NCBI GenBank assembly: GCA_020439745.1
Contig: JAGQSC010000035.1
Span: forward strand, 62,001-126,000
DNA from: Acidobacteriota bacterium
GTDB taxonomy: Bacteria; Acidobacteriota; Holophagae; Acanthopleuribacterales; Acanthopleuribacteraceae
Length of the DNA: 64,000 nucleotides
Reading direction: 5' to 3'
Below the pieces are notes generated by a model, which was given only the letters and a program-made list of their open reading frames with translations, was not told the origin of the DNA and searched no databases. Position 1 is the first letter of the stretch. Every line of letters begins with the position of its first letter. Both the position numbers and the translations under genes were made by a program. This document shows positions 44,023-52,611 of this stretch, piece by piece.

Positions 44023-44508
44023 ATGGGTAAAAAAGCAAAGGTCCAAAAAGAACTGAGAGATTCGGTGCAAAAGATCTGGTTAGCCGGACTTGGTGCCTTG
44101 GCAGTGGCCGAAGAAGAAGGCTCAAAGGTCTTCAAGACCCTGATTGAAAAAGGCGAAACATATGAGCAGCGCGGCAAAGATCAACTGACACAGCTCAAAG
44201 ATCGTGTGGATGGTGCCAAAGGCCGTGCTGAAGATCAATGGGGCCGCCTGGAAGACATGGTCAATGAAACCGTTGGCCGCGCACTGAGTAAGTTAGGTAT
44301 TCCAACCCGCGAGGAAATTGCGGAGCTATCGCGAAAAGTGGAAGCTCTGCGCGAGGCGCTTCAGGGCGCAAAACCAGCAGCTAAAGAAGCGGCGCCGAAG
44401 GCAGCCGCAACGCCAAAGTCGGCTCCAAAGCCGAAGGCTGCGCCCAAACCAAAGGCAGCACCAAAGCCCAAGACTGCTAAATCATCTACGAAGTCGTCCG
44501 ATAAGTAA
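44023..44508 (+). CDS. Phasin with lysine/alanine/proline-rich tail (PhaF-like)
   Basis: A 161-residue protein. The N-terminal phasin core ('VQKIWLAGLGALAVAEEEGSKVF', cut here) and 'LSKLGIPTREEIAELSRKVEAL' match the preceding gene. The last 45 residues are Ala-Lys-Pro repeats ('APKPKAAPKPKAAPKPK') like the histone H1-like tail of PhaF. In pseudomonads that tail binds DNA and links granules to the nucleoid for even partition, and this is likely here too (inference). AAAGAGG precedes the ATG. Intercistronic hairpins lie on both sides of the gene. Confidence 0.92.
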   Translation: MGKKAKVQKELRDSVQKIWLAGLGALAVAEEEGSKVFKTLIEKGETYEQRGKDQLTQLKDRVDGAKGRAEDQWGRLEDMVNETVGRALSKLGIPTREEIAELSRKVEALREALQGAKPAAKEAAPKAAATPKSAPKPKAAPKPKAAPKPKTAKSSTKSSDK

Positions 44509-44515
44509 TGTCGAT

Positions 44516-44538
44516 CAGGGTCAGCACAACTGACCCTG
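44516..44538 (+). terminator. Hairpin after the second phasin gene
   Basis: Perfect 9-bp stem CAGGGTCAG/CTGACCCTG with loop CACAA, ending 23 bp before the patatin start. No T-run follows, so it is a candidate partial terminator or processing site. Confidence 0.45.
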
Positions 44539-44560
44539 GATCAACTTGAACGGAGGCACC

Positions 44561-45790
44561 ATGACACGACAAAGTGTTGGCTTGGCCATGGCCGGAGGCG
44601 GTGTAAGTGGCGCGATCTACGAGATCGGCGCTCTGAAAGCGCTCAGCGATGGGCTGGATGGCGTGGATTTCAACGCACTCAACGTGTACGTGGGTGTAAG
44701 TGCAGGGTCGTTTCTCGCCTCCTGTCTGGCAAACGGCATTTCGCCAGACCAATTATGTAGAACTCTTGTGCGCAGTGAACCGGGAGAACCTGAGTTCAGA
44801 CCGGAAGTTTTTCACGCACCGGCAGTTGGTCAATTCGTAAAACGTGGCTTGATGTTGCCGCGCTTGATTACGGAAGGCGTATTCGATTACCTAGAGAATC
44901 TGGGTATGCAGTCATTCACTGGAGCTATGAGTCGCGTGCTTCGTGCGCTACCCAGTGGCCTCTATACCAACGAGCCTTTGCGTAAATACCTGGAATCGAT
45001 TTTCCAAAGACCGGGTCGCACCAATGATTTTCGTATGCTGGAACGCGAGTTGTTTATTGTAGCTGCTGATCTCGATTCCGGTGAAGCTGTGGTTTTTGGA
45101 GACAACGCCAACAGTCACGTCCCCATATCTCGCGCGGTTCAATGTTCGACCGCATTGCCGGGACTCTATCCGCCTGTACAAATAGATGGTCGCTACTATG
45201 TGGACGGCGTGTTGTTAAAAACCATGCACGCATCTGTGGCCCTGCAGCGAGGCGCAAAACTCCTTTTTTGCATCAATCCCATCGTACCCATTAACACTGC
45301 CAAGGCGGCCGAAATCGGCGTCATGAAACGCGGAAAATTGGTGGATCGCGGGTTGATCCCCATAATCTCTCAATCGCTGCGAACACTGATTCATTCCCGT
45401 TTGACGGTGGGTGTGGCGGCTTATGACACGAAGTATGACGATGCAGATGTGGTTCTGTTTGAACCCTCCCGAGACGACTACAAGATGTTCTTTACCAATG
45501 TCTTCAGTTTTTCATCTCGGAAAGCCATCTGTGAACATGCTTATCATGCAACGCTTAAGAGCCTGCGAGATCGACGCGATATCTTGGAGCCTGTTTTGGC
45601 AGAACATGGTGTCAGTTACCGTGACCACATCGTCAATCAACCCAAGCGCGATTTGTGGCATGAACTCGGTGTATCCGATCGACCTGGGTCTGAAGCGACG
45701 TTGCGACTGGAGTCCGCGCTCAGAGAATTGGAACGTCAGCTCGACGCGATGAAAAACAATGAGCGTTCTTTTACGGGCACCTCAGTCTGA
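44561..45790 (+). CDS. Patatin-like phospholipase family protein
   Basis: A 409-residue Ser-Asp acyl hydrolase. It has the oxyanion loop 'AMAGGGVSGAIYEIGAL', the nucleophile elbow 'GVSAGSFLAS' (GxSxG) and the Asp-Gly pair in 'RYYVDGVLLKTM'. Families with this fold include phospholipases and some intracellular PHA depolymerases. Its place directly after phaR and two phasins makes granule turnover a plausible job, but a phospholipid substrate is equally possible. The ATG at 44561 has GGAGG 5 nt upstream. No signal peptide is seen. It is convergent with the acyltransferase gene, overlapping by 9 bp. Confidence 0.9.
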   Translation: MTRQSVGLAMAGGGVSGAIYEIGALKALSDGLDGVDFNALNVYVGVSAGSFLASCLANGISPDQLCRTLVRSEPGEPEFRPEVFHAPAVGQFVKRGLMLPRLITEGVFDYLENLGMQSFTGAMSRVLRALPSGLYTNEPLRKYLESIFQRPGRTNDFRMLERELFIVAADLDSGEAVVFGDNANSHVPISRAVQCSTALPGLYPPVQIDGRYYVDGVLLKTMHASVALQRGAKLLFCINPIVPINTAKAAEIGVMKRGKLVDRGLIPIISQSLRTLIHSRLTVGVAAYDTKYDDADVVLFEPSRDDYKMFFTNVFSFSSRKAICEHAYHATLKSLRDRRDILEPVLAEHGVSYRDHIVNQPKRDLWHELGVSDRPGSEATLRLESALRELERQLDAMKNNERSFTGTSV

Positions 45791-46924
45791 AAGAGGTCTG
45801 TCTTTCAGGTGCCAAGTGAATTCACCGCACTGCATGCGTTTCTCTTCGGCTGACATGCCCCGATAACCATAGGGTGGCTTGCGAAATCGTCGGGTCAAGG
45901 ACAAGACAAACCATCCCAGCGGCAGGTAAAAGGCTAACAAATCCCAGTCGCGTAGCCAACGCACGACCGCATTTTTGGCGGGCTTGCGGAATCGATTCCG
46001 TTCATGGCAAAGGAATAGCCATGGCCAACTCAAAGGCGTCCTGGCCCACCATTTCGTTTTCTTCATACGTTTCCAAAAGGATCTGAAATCATAAGGGCGT
46101 TTGCCATACTTCCTAACGTACTTGTTTAATTCAGCTTGAGCAGCTACGCGAATGGCTTCAGACACGCTTTTGAGTTGTGCACGATCAGGATCTTCTAAGT
46201 CTGTGATGCCGTGTTGTCGCGTCAACTCAGCGGTATCGATGGGATCGCCCACCACAAAAATCATGCGCACGGGCATGGCGGCATACCACATCCATGGGAA
46301 GAGAAAACCCAACGGAGCCGCTGGCAAGGGCAAGAACGGCACGCCAAAGAACTTGAAGACAAACCAATCGATGCCTTTAAACGTGTAACAAAAAGGGATA
46401 ATCCACTCACAGTTGATGGCATAGATCGGAATCACCGGCGTCTTGTTGCGTGCTGAGATCAGAACAAAACTCGTTGAGAAGGGTTGAAGTTGATACCTGC
46501 GATTAAAACCTTTGCCGATGCCAGGTACGCCCTCGGGAAAATAGATCAAGCGCTTTCCCGCTTTGACCAAGTGTTCAAAATTATCGAAAGTCAGATCCAC
46601 ACCACCGCCGCGTCTCCAGAAATTGTCGATGCCAAAGGGCCGCATCCACCAGGTGACCGCCAACTCCTTCTCAAACACCGAACGTAGCTTAAGCGCCGGA
46701 TTGAATTGGTCGTGTTCCCAAATCTTTGCGTCGAGGACCATGGCGTCATAGGGGAATGCGTTACCGGAGTGGTTGGGCGCCAGAATGGCTCCGCGGTCCC
46801 TAGGGATCTTGTCGGCGCCGATGAGCAAAGGGCGAAAGTAGGTTCTGAATATGTCGCCAAACACCTGCTTTTCGAGTTCTCGCAAGTATTCGGGGTCAAA
46901 GGGTTCGTACGACTCGGTCACCAT
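45782..46924 (-). CDS. PlsC-like lysophospholipid acyltransferase family protein
   Basis: A 380-residue membrane-associated acyltransferase. The catalytic motif region is 'ILAPNHSGNAFPYDAMVL', with the His and Asp wider apart than in the classic HX4D. A second motif is 'YFPEGVPGIGKGFNRRYQL', resembling the FPEG block of DAGAT/hemolysin-type acyltransferases. Hydrophobic stretches lie around 'FKFFGVPFLPLPAAPLGFLF' and 'LLAFYLPLGWFVLSL'. It probably transfers an acyl group to a glycerolipid or related acceptor; the exact substrate is open. The ATG at 46924 overlaps the preceding stop by one base (TGATG), with GGGGAG upstream; a GTG one codon later is also possible. It closes the HMGR-UbiB operon. 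Confidence 0.87.
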   Translation of the reverse strand: MVTESYEPFDPEYLRELEKQVFGDIFRTYFRPLLIGADKIPRDRGAILAPNHSGNAFPYDAMVLDAKIWEHDQFNPALKLRSVFEKELAVTWWMRPFGIDNFWRRGGGVDLTFDNFEHLVKAGKRLIYFPEGVPGIGKGFNRRYQLQPFSTSFVLISARNKTPVIPIYAINCEWIIPFCYTFKGIDWFVFKFFGVPFLPLPAAPLGFLFPWMWYAAMPVRMIFVVGDPIDTAELTRQHGITDLEDPDRAQLKSVSEAIRVAAQAELNKYVRKYGKRPYDFRSFWKRMKKTKWWARTPLSWPWLFLCHERNRFRKPAKNAVVRWLRDWDLLAFYLPLGWFVLSLTRRFRKPPYGYRGMSAEEKRMQCGEFTWHLKDRPLSD

Positions 46925-48603
46925 CACTCCCCGCGACGCAAGGCCAACACCATGGACACCACAAACAGCGCACTGTAAATGGGCCAAGGGCCCTTGGCAG
47001 CCACAAGAATGGCCGCGGCAACCATGCAGGCCCCGGCGAAAAGTGTGCCGCGTATGCCAGCCAGTGGATTGTCGGGCGGTTTGCGTGTGGATTTCTCTAA
47101 GAACCTCAATCCCTCGGTGACCAAAAGAGGTGCTTTGACTAAGGCGTCCACGACTTCAGGCGCGCCGCGCAGGCTTTCCTTGGCCAATCGAAGGGGGTTG
47201 AATTGGTTCATGAATAAGCGGCTGATGTGTTTTTTCGAGACTTCGGCCACATTGAAGCCCGGTTTGAGGACTTGGCCGACTCCCTCAAAGGTGACCAGAG
47301 CCTTGACCATGAGCACCATTTCCACAGGAAAATACATGCGGTACTGGCCGCCCAATGAGACCGATTCCATGATGAGCTGAGCCAGCGAGAAATCTTCGAA
47401 ATTGGCGCTTCGGTGCCAGCGTCGCGAAAGATCTTCGACCGCCCTACGAAATGCGGTTGGATTGCCACCTGGAGCGGGTTCCGCGACCGCAGCGATGTAG
47501 CGTGCGGCATTTTCGGCATCACCGATGACCAGGCAATAGTAGTAGTACATCATCGTGCGACGCAATTCGTCGTCAAATCGGCCGACCATTCCAAGATCAA
47601 TAAATCCGCAATCGGCATCCTTGAGCACCAACAAATTGCCCGGATGAAGGTCAGCGTGAAAGAAACCGTCTTGATACAGCATGCGAATGATGGATCCGGC
47701 ACCAAGGTCGATCAATCGGTCTCTGTCGGATTCTGGCAAGGCCTGCGCGGCTGGCGAATCGGGTCTTACACCGTCCAAGAATTGCATCGTTAGCACGTTC
47801 TTACCGCTCAGTTTTCTGTAAATCTCGGGGAAAACCACACCTTTCATGTCTTTGAAATTGGCAGCAAAAGTCTCGGCGTTGTCGGCCTCAAGCCTCAGGT
47901 CAACTTCACGCATGGTGTATTCGCAGAATTCACGTAGGACTCGCCTGGGTTGATATTGAGATAGAAAAATCTGGAGAACGCCACCCAAAAGTCTGAGCAA
48001 AGTCGCGTCACGCTTTAGGATCTGACTTATGCCTGGTTTTACCACCTTGATGATCACCTGGTCGCCTTGATAGGTGGTAGCGCGATGGGTTTGAGCAATC
48101 GAAGCCGAACCCAAGGGCCTGGGATCAACCGCTGCAAACAAGCTCAAGGCAGGCTTGCCTAAATCTTCCTCAATCAGTGACAAATAGCGCTCGTAGGTCA
48201 CCACAGGCAATCGATCGAGTAGGTTTTTCAACTCGTCGGTAATTGAGCGGGGCAAGATGTCTTCCCGCAAACTGAGTATTTGTCCCAGTTTGATATAGGT
48301 AGGGCCCAATCGTTCCAGACGGACGCGCAGCTGTATGGGAAAGGGTTGCTGCGTGAGTGATCGATCTAGGAACAGACGCATCCAGAAGGCACTGAACCGT
48401 GCGATTAGGAATCGCAGGCCTTTGGCACCGTTTTTCTTGCGTTTGTGAACGGACCTTACATAGCCACCGCAACCAAGCGCGACGATGTGATGGAGCGTGG
48501 TTAACAGGCGGCGAAAAAGCCCAGGCACACGTTTTTCCACCAGCATCTCGAAACCCTCATAGGGGTCTGGAGAGACAGATCGGGCGTTTGCGGGTTCAGC
48601 CAT
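46924..48603 (-). CDS. UbiB/ABC1 family atypical kinase-like protein
   Basis: A 559-residue member of the UbiB/ADCK group, needed for ubiquinone or other isoprenoid-lipid metabolism in several organisms. The family signature KxGQ is in 'GPTYIKLGQILSLREDILP'. The alanine-rich loop is replaced by 'PLGSASIAQTHRA', the ATP lysine is in 'VIIKVVKPG', and the metal site is 'FHADLHPGNLLVL' with 'CGFIDLGMVGRF'. Two C-terminal transmembrane helices ('LFAGACMVAAAILVAA', 'PIYSALFVVSMVLALR') anchor it. It starts 24 bp after the HMG-CoA reductase gene and overlaps the acyltransferase start, indicating one operon. Whether it acts on quinones or on another lipid is not known. Confidence 0.92.
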   Translation of the reverse strand: MAEPANARSVSPDPYEGFEMLVEKRVPGLFRRLLTTLHHIVALGCGGYVRSVHKRKKNGAKGLRFLIARFSAFWMRLFLDRSLTQQPFPIQLRVRLERLGPTYIKLGQILSLREDILPRSITDELKNLLDRLPVVTYERYLSLIEEDLGKPALSLFAAVDPRPLGSASIAQTHRATTYQGDQVIIKVVKPGISQILKRDATLLRLLGGVLQIFLSQYQPRRVLREFCEYTMREVDLRLEADNAETFAANFKDMKGVVFPEIYRKLSGKNVLTMQFLDGVRPDSPAAQALPESDRDRLIDLGAGSIIRMLYQDGFFHADLHPGNLLVLKDADCGFIDLGMVGRFDDELRRTMMYYYYCLVIGDAENAARYIAAVAEPAPGGNPTAFRRAVEDLSRRWHRSANFEDFSLAQLIMESVSLGGQYRMYFPVEMVLMVKALVTFEGVGQVLKPGFNVAEVSKKHISRLFMNQFNPLRLAKESLRGAPEVVDALVKAPLLVTEGLRFLEKSTRKPPDNPLAGIRGTLFAGACMVAAAILVAAKGPWPIYSALFVVSMVLALRRGE

Positions 48604-48627
48604 ACGTCAACGAACCCAATTGCCTAC

Positions 48628-50169
48628 TTAGCGATTTCGGCCGTACTTCTCGTGACTGGAAACCCAGTCAAGCGATGAAATAGCTGAACCCAGTGATATC
48701 TCACCGGCAAGCGCGACACCCGCCACAATCTCAGCAAACCGATTGACGCTACCGCGACCGGTGCACCCGAGTATGTTGAGACACTCACTTTGGGTCGGCA
48801 AACCTGTTCCGCCACCGTGCGTGGCAACAATCAGGGATGGAATGGTAATGGACAGATAGAGATCCCGTTCCGGGGTGAGTTCTGCATAACAGATTCCGGC
48901 TGACGATTCAGAAACGTTTGCGACATCCTGACCTGTGGCAATGAACATCGCAGTGATGCCATTGGGTGAATGGGCGCCGTTGTTGTTGGCACCAGACATA
49001 AACGCGCCTACGTTGGCCACTTGAGAATGGTAGACCAGACTCTCGGGCTCCACGCGCATGATATCAATCAGTACCTGTCTGGGAATGATGGCTTCGGCGG
49101 TGACGCGCTTGCCGCGGGTACGCATGATATTGACTTGTGACGCCTTCTTGTCGGTGGCGAAATTGGATTCTAGATAAAAATGGCGGATATTGTCGTGCTG
49201 TTCCAGGATCCAACTGCACGCTGCAAAGGTGGCTCTGCCCACCATGTTCTGACCTGCTGCGTCTCCGGTTGAATAGTTGAATCGAAGAAATGCGAACTTG
49301 TTGGAGAGGAAGGTATCGATAAACAGGAGCTTGGCAACGCTGGATGTTGCCTCTGCATGTTCGCGAATCTCGTTCATGTGTCGATCGGTCCACAACTTGA
49401 ATTCACGTGCTTCGCGGGCATTGTCAAAAATGAATACTGGAGCGCGTTGCATGCAATCCACCGAAACAGAACATGTCACGCCGCCAGACTGATTCAAAAC
49501 CTTGATGCCGCGGTTATACGAGGCGACCAAGGTACCCTCGGTGGTTGCCATAGGAATCAGAAACTCGCCTTTGGCGTATTCGCCGTTCACTTTCAAGGGT
49601 CCGGCAAATCCGATGGGCACCTGAGCGACACCCGTGAAGTTCTCAATATTTCCCTGGGTGACCGATGGGTCAAATGAGTATTTGTTGATATGAGAAAGGG
49701 TGACGCCGGTGAAGTTCTCCACGAAACGCTGACGCTGGTGAATGATCTCTTCGCTGTAGTCATTCTCACGGTCAGCCGGTATGCGAACTCGATCGGGATC
49801 TGCGTCCGAAATCGTGTCTTTTACCTTCAGATCCATGGAGCCGTATTTGACGGTTTGAAAAGAAATGGCAATTTGATGTTTGCCGCGGTCCAGGGTGAGT
49901 CCGTCAATACTTACTTTCACGACATGTCGCAGAGGAAACTCGATGGGTGTCTGAGGTGTGATTTGGCTAGGGGAAAATTCCTTTCCGTCCACATTCAGTT
50001 TGACTCGGCTGAGTTCGATGGAATGCTCGTCTATTTCGACCGCCTTCAGACCGGTAAAAGTGGCGTCCGACAATCGGTTCTTCAGACCGAAGATCACGCC
50101 CGTTGCGGTGTTCTGCAAGCTACCAAAGGTGTAGAGCTGTTTGAGAATAAGAGATGGAATCTTCAACAT
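48628..50169 (-). CDS. Hydroxymethylglutaryl-CoA reductase with extra N-terminal domain
   Basis: HMG-CoA reductase makes mevalonate, the committed step of the mevalonate isoprenoid pathway. The catalytic part (about residues 140-513) is class I-like: 'VPIGFAGPLKVNG', 'PMATTEGTLVASYNRG' (catalytic Glu), 'DAAGQNMVGRATF' (Asp), 'ATDKKASQVN' (Lys), 'VATHGGGTGLPTQ' and the C-terminal His in 'SSHEKYGRN'. The first 140 residues form a beta-rich domain I do not recognise ('TFTGLKAVEIDEHSIELSRV'). There are no membrane helices. The ATG at 50169 has GGGGG 6 nt upstream. It leads an operon with UbiB-like and acyltransferase genes. Other mevalonate genes are not in the window. Confidence 0.94.
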   Translation of the reverse strand: MLKIPSLILKQLYTFGSLQNTATGVIFGLKNRLSDATFTGLKAVEIDEHSIELSRVKLNVDGKEFSPSQITPQTPIEFPLRHVVKVSIDGLTLDRGKHQIAISFQTVKYGSMDLKVKDTISDADPDRVRIPADRENDYSEEIIHQRQRFVENFTGVTLSHINKYSFDPSVTQGNIENFTGVAQVPIGFAGPLKVNGEYAKGEFLIPMATTEGTLVASYNRGIKVLNQSGGVTCSVSVDCMQRAPVFIFDNAREAREFKLWTDRHMNEIREHAEATSSVAKLLFIDTFLSNKFAFLRFNYSTGDAAGQNMVGRATFAACSWILEQHDNIRHFYLESNFATDKKASQVNIMRTRGKRVTAEAIIPRQVLIDIMRVEPESLVYHSQVANVGAFMSGANNNGAHSPNGITAMFIATGQDVANVSESSAGICYAELTPERDLYLSITIPSLIVATHGGGTGLPTQSECLNILGCTGRGSVNRFAEIVAGVALAGEISLGSAISSLDWVSSHEKYGRNR

Positions 50170-50256
50170 GAAAAACCCCCGCCAGATATTGAGTCAACCT
50201 GAGTTTAAGAACTCAAGCGAGCATAACTTTTTGCCTTAATGATGTCAATTGAATGG

Positions 50257-50625
50257 TCATTCAGTTTCTTGTTTGGGCGTGGGCCGGTGATTGGGTGGAT
50301 TGACATTTTCTGCACCCTGACGTGTGATTCGGCGGTAGGTGAGTGGGTCAAACGTAGAGAGACAGGCCAATTCGCCTTCGCCATGTTCCATGTACACCTG
50401 CGCCAATGCGGGCATCACTGCTTCCTCGTCTTCCAACCACTGGGCCAGGCCCTTGATGTAACCGGCAGCCTCCATGAGGGTAGCCGTGGTGTATAGACGC
50501 TCAGGCGAGCGGGGCGGATAACGGTCCCTGATTTCCTTGAGACGTTTTGAAAAGAGGGCCTCGTCTATCGCCACGTGAATGCAGAAATCCTCTTTCCTGA
50601 CGGCTGGAATACGGAGTTCACTCAT
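50257..50625 (-). CDS. Small conserved-looking protein of unknown function
   Basis: I do not recognise this 122-residue protein. It is soluble, mostly helical and acidic, with 'FSKRLKEIRDRYPPRSPERLY', 'MEAAGYIKGLAQWLEDEEAV' and a Pro/Asn-rich C-terminus ('NPPNHRPTPKQETE'). No signal peptide, membrane segment or cysteine motif is present. Its ATG overlaps the stop of the exported DJ-1-like gene by ATGA, which supports it being a real, translationally coupled gene. HMG-CoA reductase starts 87 bp downstream. Confidence 0.75.
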   Translation of the reverse strand: MSELRIPAVRKEDFCIHVAIDEALFSKRLKEIRDRYPPRSPERLYTTATLMEAAGYIKGLAQWLEDEEAVMPALAQVYMEHGEGELACLSTFDPLTYRRITRQGAENVNPPNHRPTPKQETE

Positions 50626-51299
50626 TGGGGCCCAGGAAGCGATTGACCTTCGAAATGTGACAATGTTTTCCGGTCCCAGTCAATCACGAGACCTTGAGCA
50701 GTTCGTTTGGCGATTTCCGCACTAAACCACTTTTCAGTGAGAAACAGGGCTGGATCAAAGGACTTGGCACCGCCCACCGAAGTGATGAACTTCCCGTCTT
50801 GCACAAGTGAAACCGACTTGTGGACCGAAAGAGTCGGGTATCGCTTTTGCAACTCATCCTGATCCGCAGGGAACGTGGTCACGTTCATACCGTCTAACGC
50901 ACCGGATTCAGCAAGGACGAATGCGCCGTCACACAAACTAATCACAATCTGGGCTTCTTCGATACGTTTCCTGACCCAAGCCATCAGCCCTGCATTCTCC
51001 AAATCGCTGCCCATACTGTTTTCAGCTGAGGGGACCACCAGCACATCGAGTTTGGGGCAAGTTTCAAATGAGTAATCGACTTGTAGCACCAATCCTTCTG
51101 CTGTTTTCACGTGACCGCTATCGGGGGACACTAAAAAACATCGGAAATACCGGTTTGGGTCGCGATATCGAGAATGTTCAAGAATGTCGTAGGGTGCCGT
51201 TAGCTCGGTATTGTAAACACCGTTCACCACCAGAAACCCCACATCATAGACCTGCGAGAGGGCGAACAACGGTAGAAAAACAAGGCAAGCGCGCAGCAT
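50622..51299 (-). CDS. Exported DJ-1/PfpI family protein
   Basis: A 225-residue protein with a signal peptide ('MLRACLVFLPLFALSQV') and a DJ-1/PfpI domain. The nucleophile elbow is 'VISLCDGAFVLAESG' with its conserved cysteine. The core starts with 'YDVGFLVVNGVYNTEL' and includes 'LDVLVVPSAENS'. Family members act as glyoxalases, deglycases, chaperones or amidases; which applies here is unknown, and periplasmic location is unusual for the deglycase type. The 'E' of the usual Glu-Cys pair may be the 'NTEL' glutamate. The ATG at 51299 has GGAGA 7 nt upstream; the gene begins 2 bp after the fRMsr stop. Confidence 0.87.
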   Translation of the reverse strand: MLRACLVFLPLFALSQVYDVGFLVVNGVYNTELTAPYDILEHSRYRDPNRYFRCFLVSPDSGHVKTAEGLVLQVDYSFETCPKLDVLVVPSAENSMGSDLENAGLMAWVRKRIEEAQIVISLCDGAFVLAESGALDGMNVTTFPADQDELQKRYPTLSVHKSVSLVQDGKFITSVGGAKSFDPALFLTEKWFSAEIAKRTAQGLVIDWDRKTLSHFEGQSLPGPQ

Positions 51300-51301
51300 A
51301 T

Positions 51302-51760
51302 TCAGTCTCCAGCAAAGAAGTGGGCCATGATCCTTTCCAGGTATTGCTGATCGATGGCGTCGAATTGGTCTAATTGATCGCTGTCCACATCGAACACAGC
51401 CATTAACTCGCCACAACGGTCCATCACTGGCACCACTATCTCCGATTGTGAGCGGCTATCACATGCAATGTGACCGTCATATTGGTGCACATCCGCGACA
51501 ATGCGAGTCTTTTTGTCAGCAGCAACCGCACCGCACACGCCACGACCAAAATCGATGTACAAACAGCCTAGCGTACCTTGGTACGGGCCAATTTCTAGAC
51601 GTCCCCGTTTGACCAGATAGAAGCCCGCCCAGAAGTACGAGGGTAGATTATGCTTGAGAATCGCAGTAATCGTCACCATTCGCGTCAGATTGTCTTGGGT
51701 ATCTTCCAACAGAGCCTTAAGCTCGTTAAATGACTGTTCGTAAAGCGCTTGTTTGTCCAC
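51302..51760 (-). CDS. Free methionine-(R)-sulfoxide reductase (GAF-type, fRMsr)
   Basis: A 152-residue GAF-fold enzyme reducing free methionine-(R)-sulfoxide. The three conserved cysteines are in 'LGCLYID' (66), 'GRGVCGAVA' (76) and 'HIACDS' (100), exactly spaced as in the E. coli enzyme (recalled). 'FWAGFYLVKRGRLEIGPYQG' and 'SEIVVPVMDRCGELMAVFDVDS' complete the signature. I chose the GTG at 51760 because it gives the typical N-terminus ('MDKQALYEQS') and AGGG lies 6 nt upstream; a GTG ten codons earlier is possible. It is the first gene of a minus-strand run leading to HMG-CoA reductase. Oxidative damage repair is its likely role. Confidence 0.93.
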   Translation of the reverse strand: MDKQALYEQSFNELKALLEDTQDNLTRMVTITAILKHNLPSYFWAGFYLVKRGRLEIGPYQGTLGCLYIDFGRGVCGAVAADKKTRIVADVHQYDGHIACDSRSQSEIVVPVMDRCGELMAVFDVDSDQLDQFDAIDQQYLERIMAHFFAGD

Positions 51761-51842
51761 ATCAATCCCTGTAGGCAGTTCTCTAGGCACAGATCTTGCC
51801 CTATTTGTGCAGTCTGACGCAAAGCGCCAGTTAACGCAACAT

Positions 51843-51871
51843 TTGGGTTCACGGACTCAATCGTCTACAAT
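51843..51871 (+). promoter_or_regulatory. Promoter of the exported ankyrin gene
   Basis: TTGGGT (51843-51848), 17-bp spacer, TACAAT (51866-51871), 26 bp upstream of the start. Confidence 0.5.
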
Positions 51872-51897
51872 ACGCCGGTTTGATTAAGGAGGCTGCA

Positions 51898-52572
51898 TTG
51901 CTTGTTATGTGCTTTTGTTTGGTGTTTCAAGGTGCACCACCGGAAAGGGATTTGGGCACTCAATTACTCAATGCCACGAACAACAATGCGGTGGACGCCA
52001 CCGTTCGAGACTTGTTGAATCAAGGCGCCGATCCCAACTCCAAGAACCAAGATGGCGTGACACCGCTGATGATTGCGTCCTATCTTGGCAATGTTTCTAC
52101 CGTCAAATTACTCATTTCGCGCGGGGCTGATGTTGGGATCGCAGAAAGTAAGGGCAATACGGCGCTTATCTACGCACTGGCCCATGACCGCCAGGCGTCT
52201 AATGGAGAAGTGGTGGAATTGCTGCTTTCGGCTGGCGCAGATGCCAACCATGAGACCGCCAAAAAGGAAACACCACTGTTGGTATTGTGCCGAGCCGACA
52301 AGCCATCGAGCCGAACGCGCGAATTCTCAGCACTCTTTATACACGGGGCAGATGTGAATGTAGTTGATGCCGTCGGACGGACGCCCATCATGAATTTGGT
52401 AGTGGCTTCATCGGGCGATAGCCAAGCGGACCTGGAACTCTTAGAGCTGGCATTCCAACAGGCAATTGACTTCTCCATTCGCGACCATGAAGGTTTCTCA
52501 CTACAGGAGATTGTGAATATTAAGGGTGATAAGAAGATTGCCGCCTTGTTTCACAAAATTCATCAGGACTGA
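51898..52572 (+). CDS. Exported ankyrin-repeat protein
   Basis: A 224-residue protein with a short signal peptide ('MLVMCFCLVFQGAPP') and about five ankyrin repeats. The clearest are 'GVTPLMIASYLGNVSTVKLLISRGADV' (residues about 53-79), 'GNTALIYALAHDRQA', 'ETPLLVLCRAD' and 'GRTPIMNLVVASSG'. No catalytic domain is present. The cysteine in the signal region might allow lipidation, but no clean lipobox is seen. The TTG at 51898 has AAGGAGG 5 nt upstream; the longer frame from 51880 spans the SD and is rejected. Convergent with arsC. Its partner is unknown; periplasmic ankyrin proteins often bind or protect other enzymes. Confidence 0.85.
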   Translation: MLVMCFCLVFQGAPPERDLGTQLLNATNNNAVDATVRDLLNQGADPNSKNQDGVTPLMIASYLGNVSTVKLLISRGADVGIAESKGNTALIYALAHDRQASNGEVVELLLSAGADANHETAKKETPLLVLCRADKPSSRTREFSALFIHGADVNVVDAVGRTPIMNLVVASSGDSQADLELLELAFQQAIDFSIRDHEGFSLQEIVNIKGDKKIAALFHKIHQD

Positions 52573-52611
52573 AATGGAACCACGCGGATAAAGAGAGTTC
52601 GTTGATGTGAT

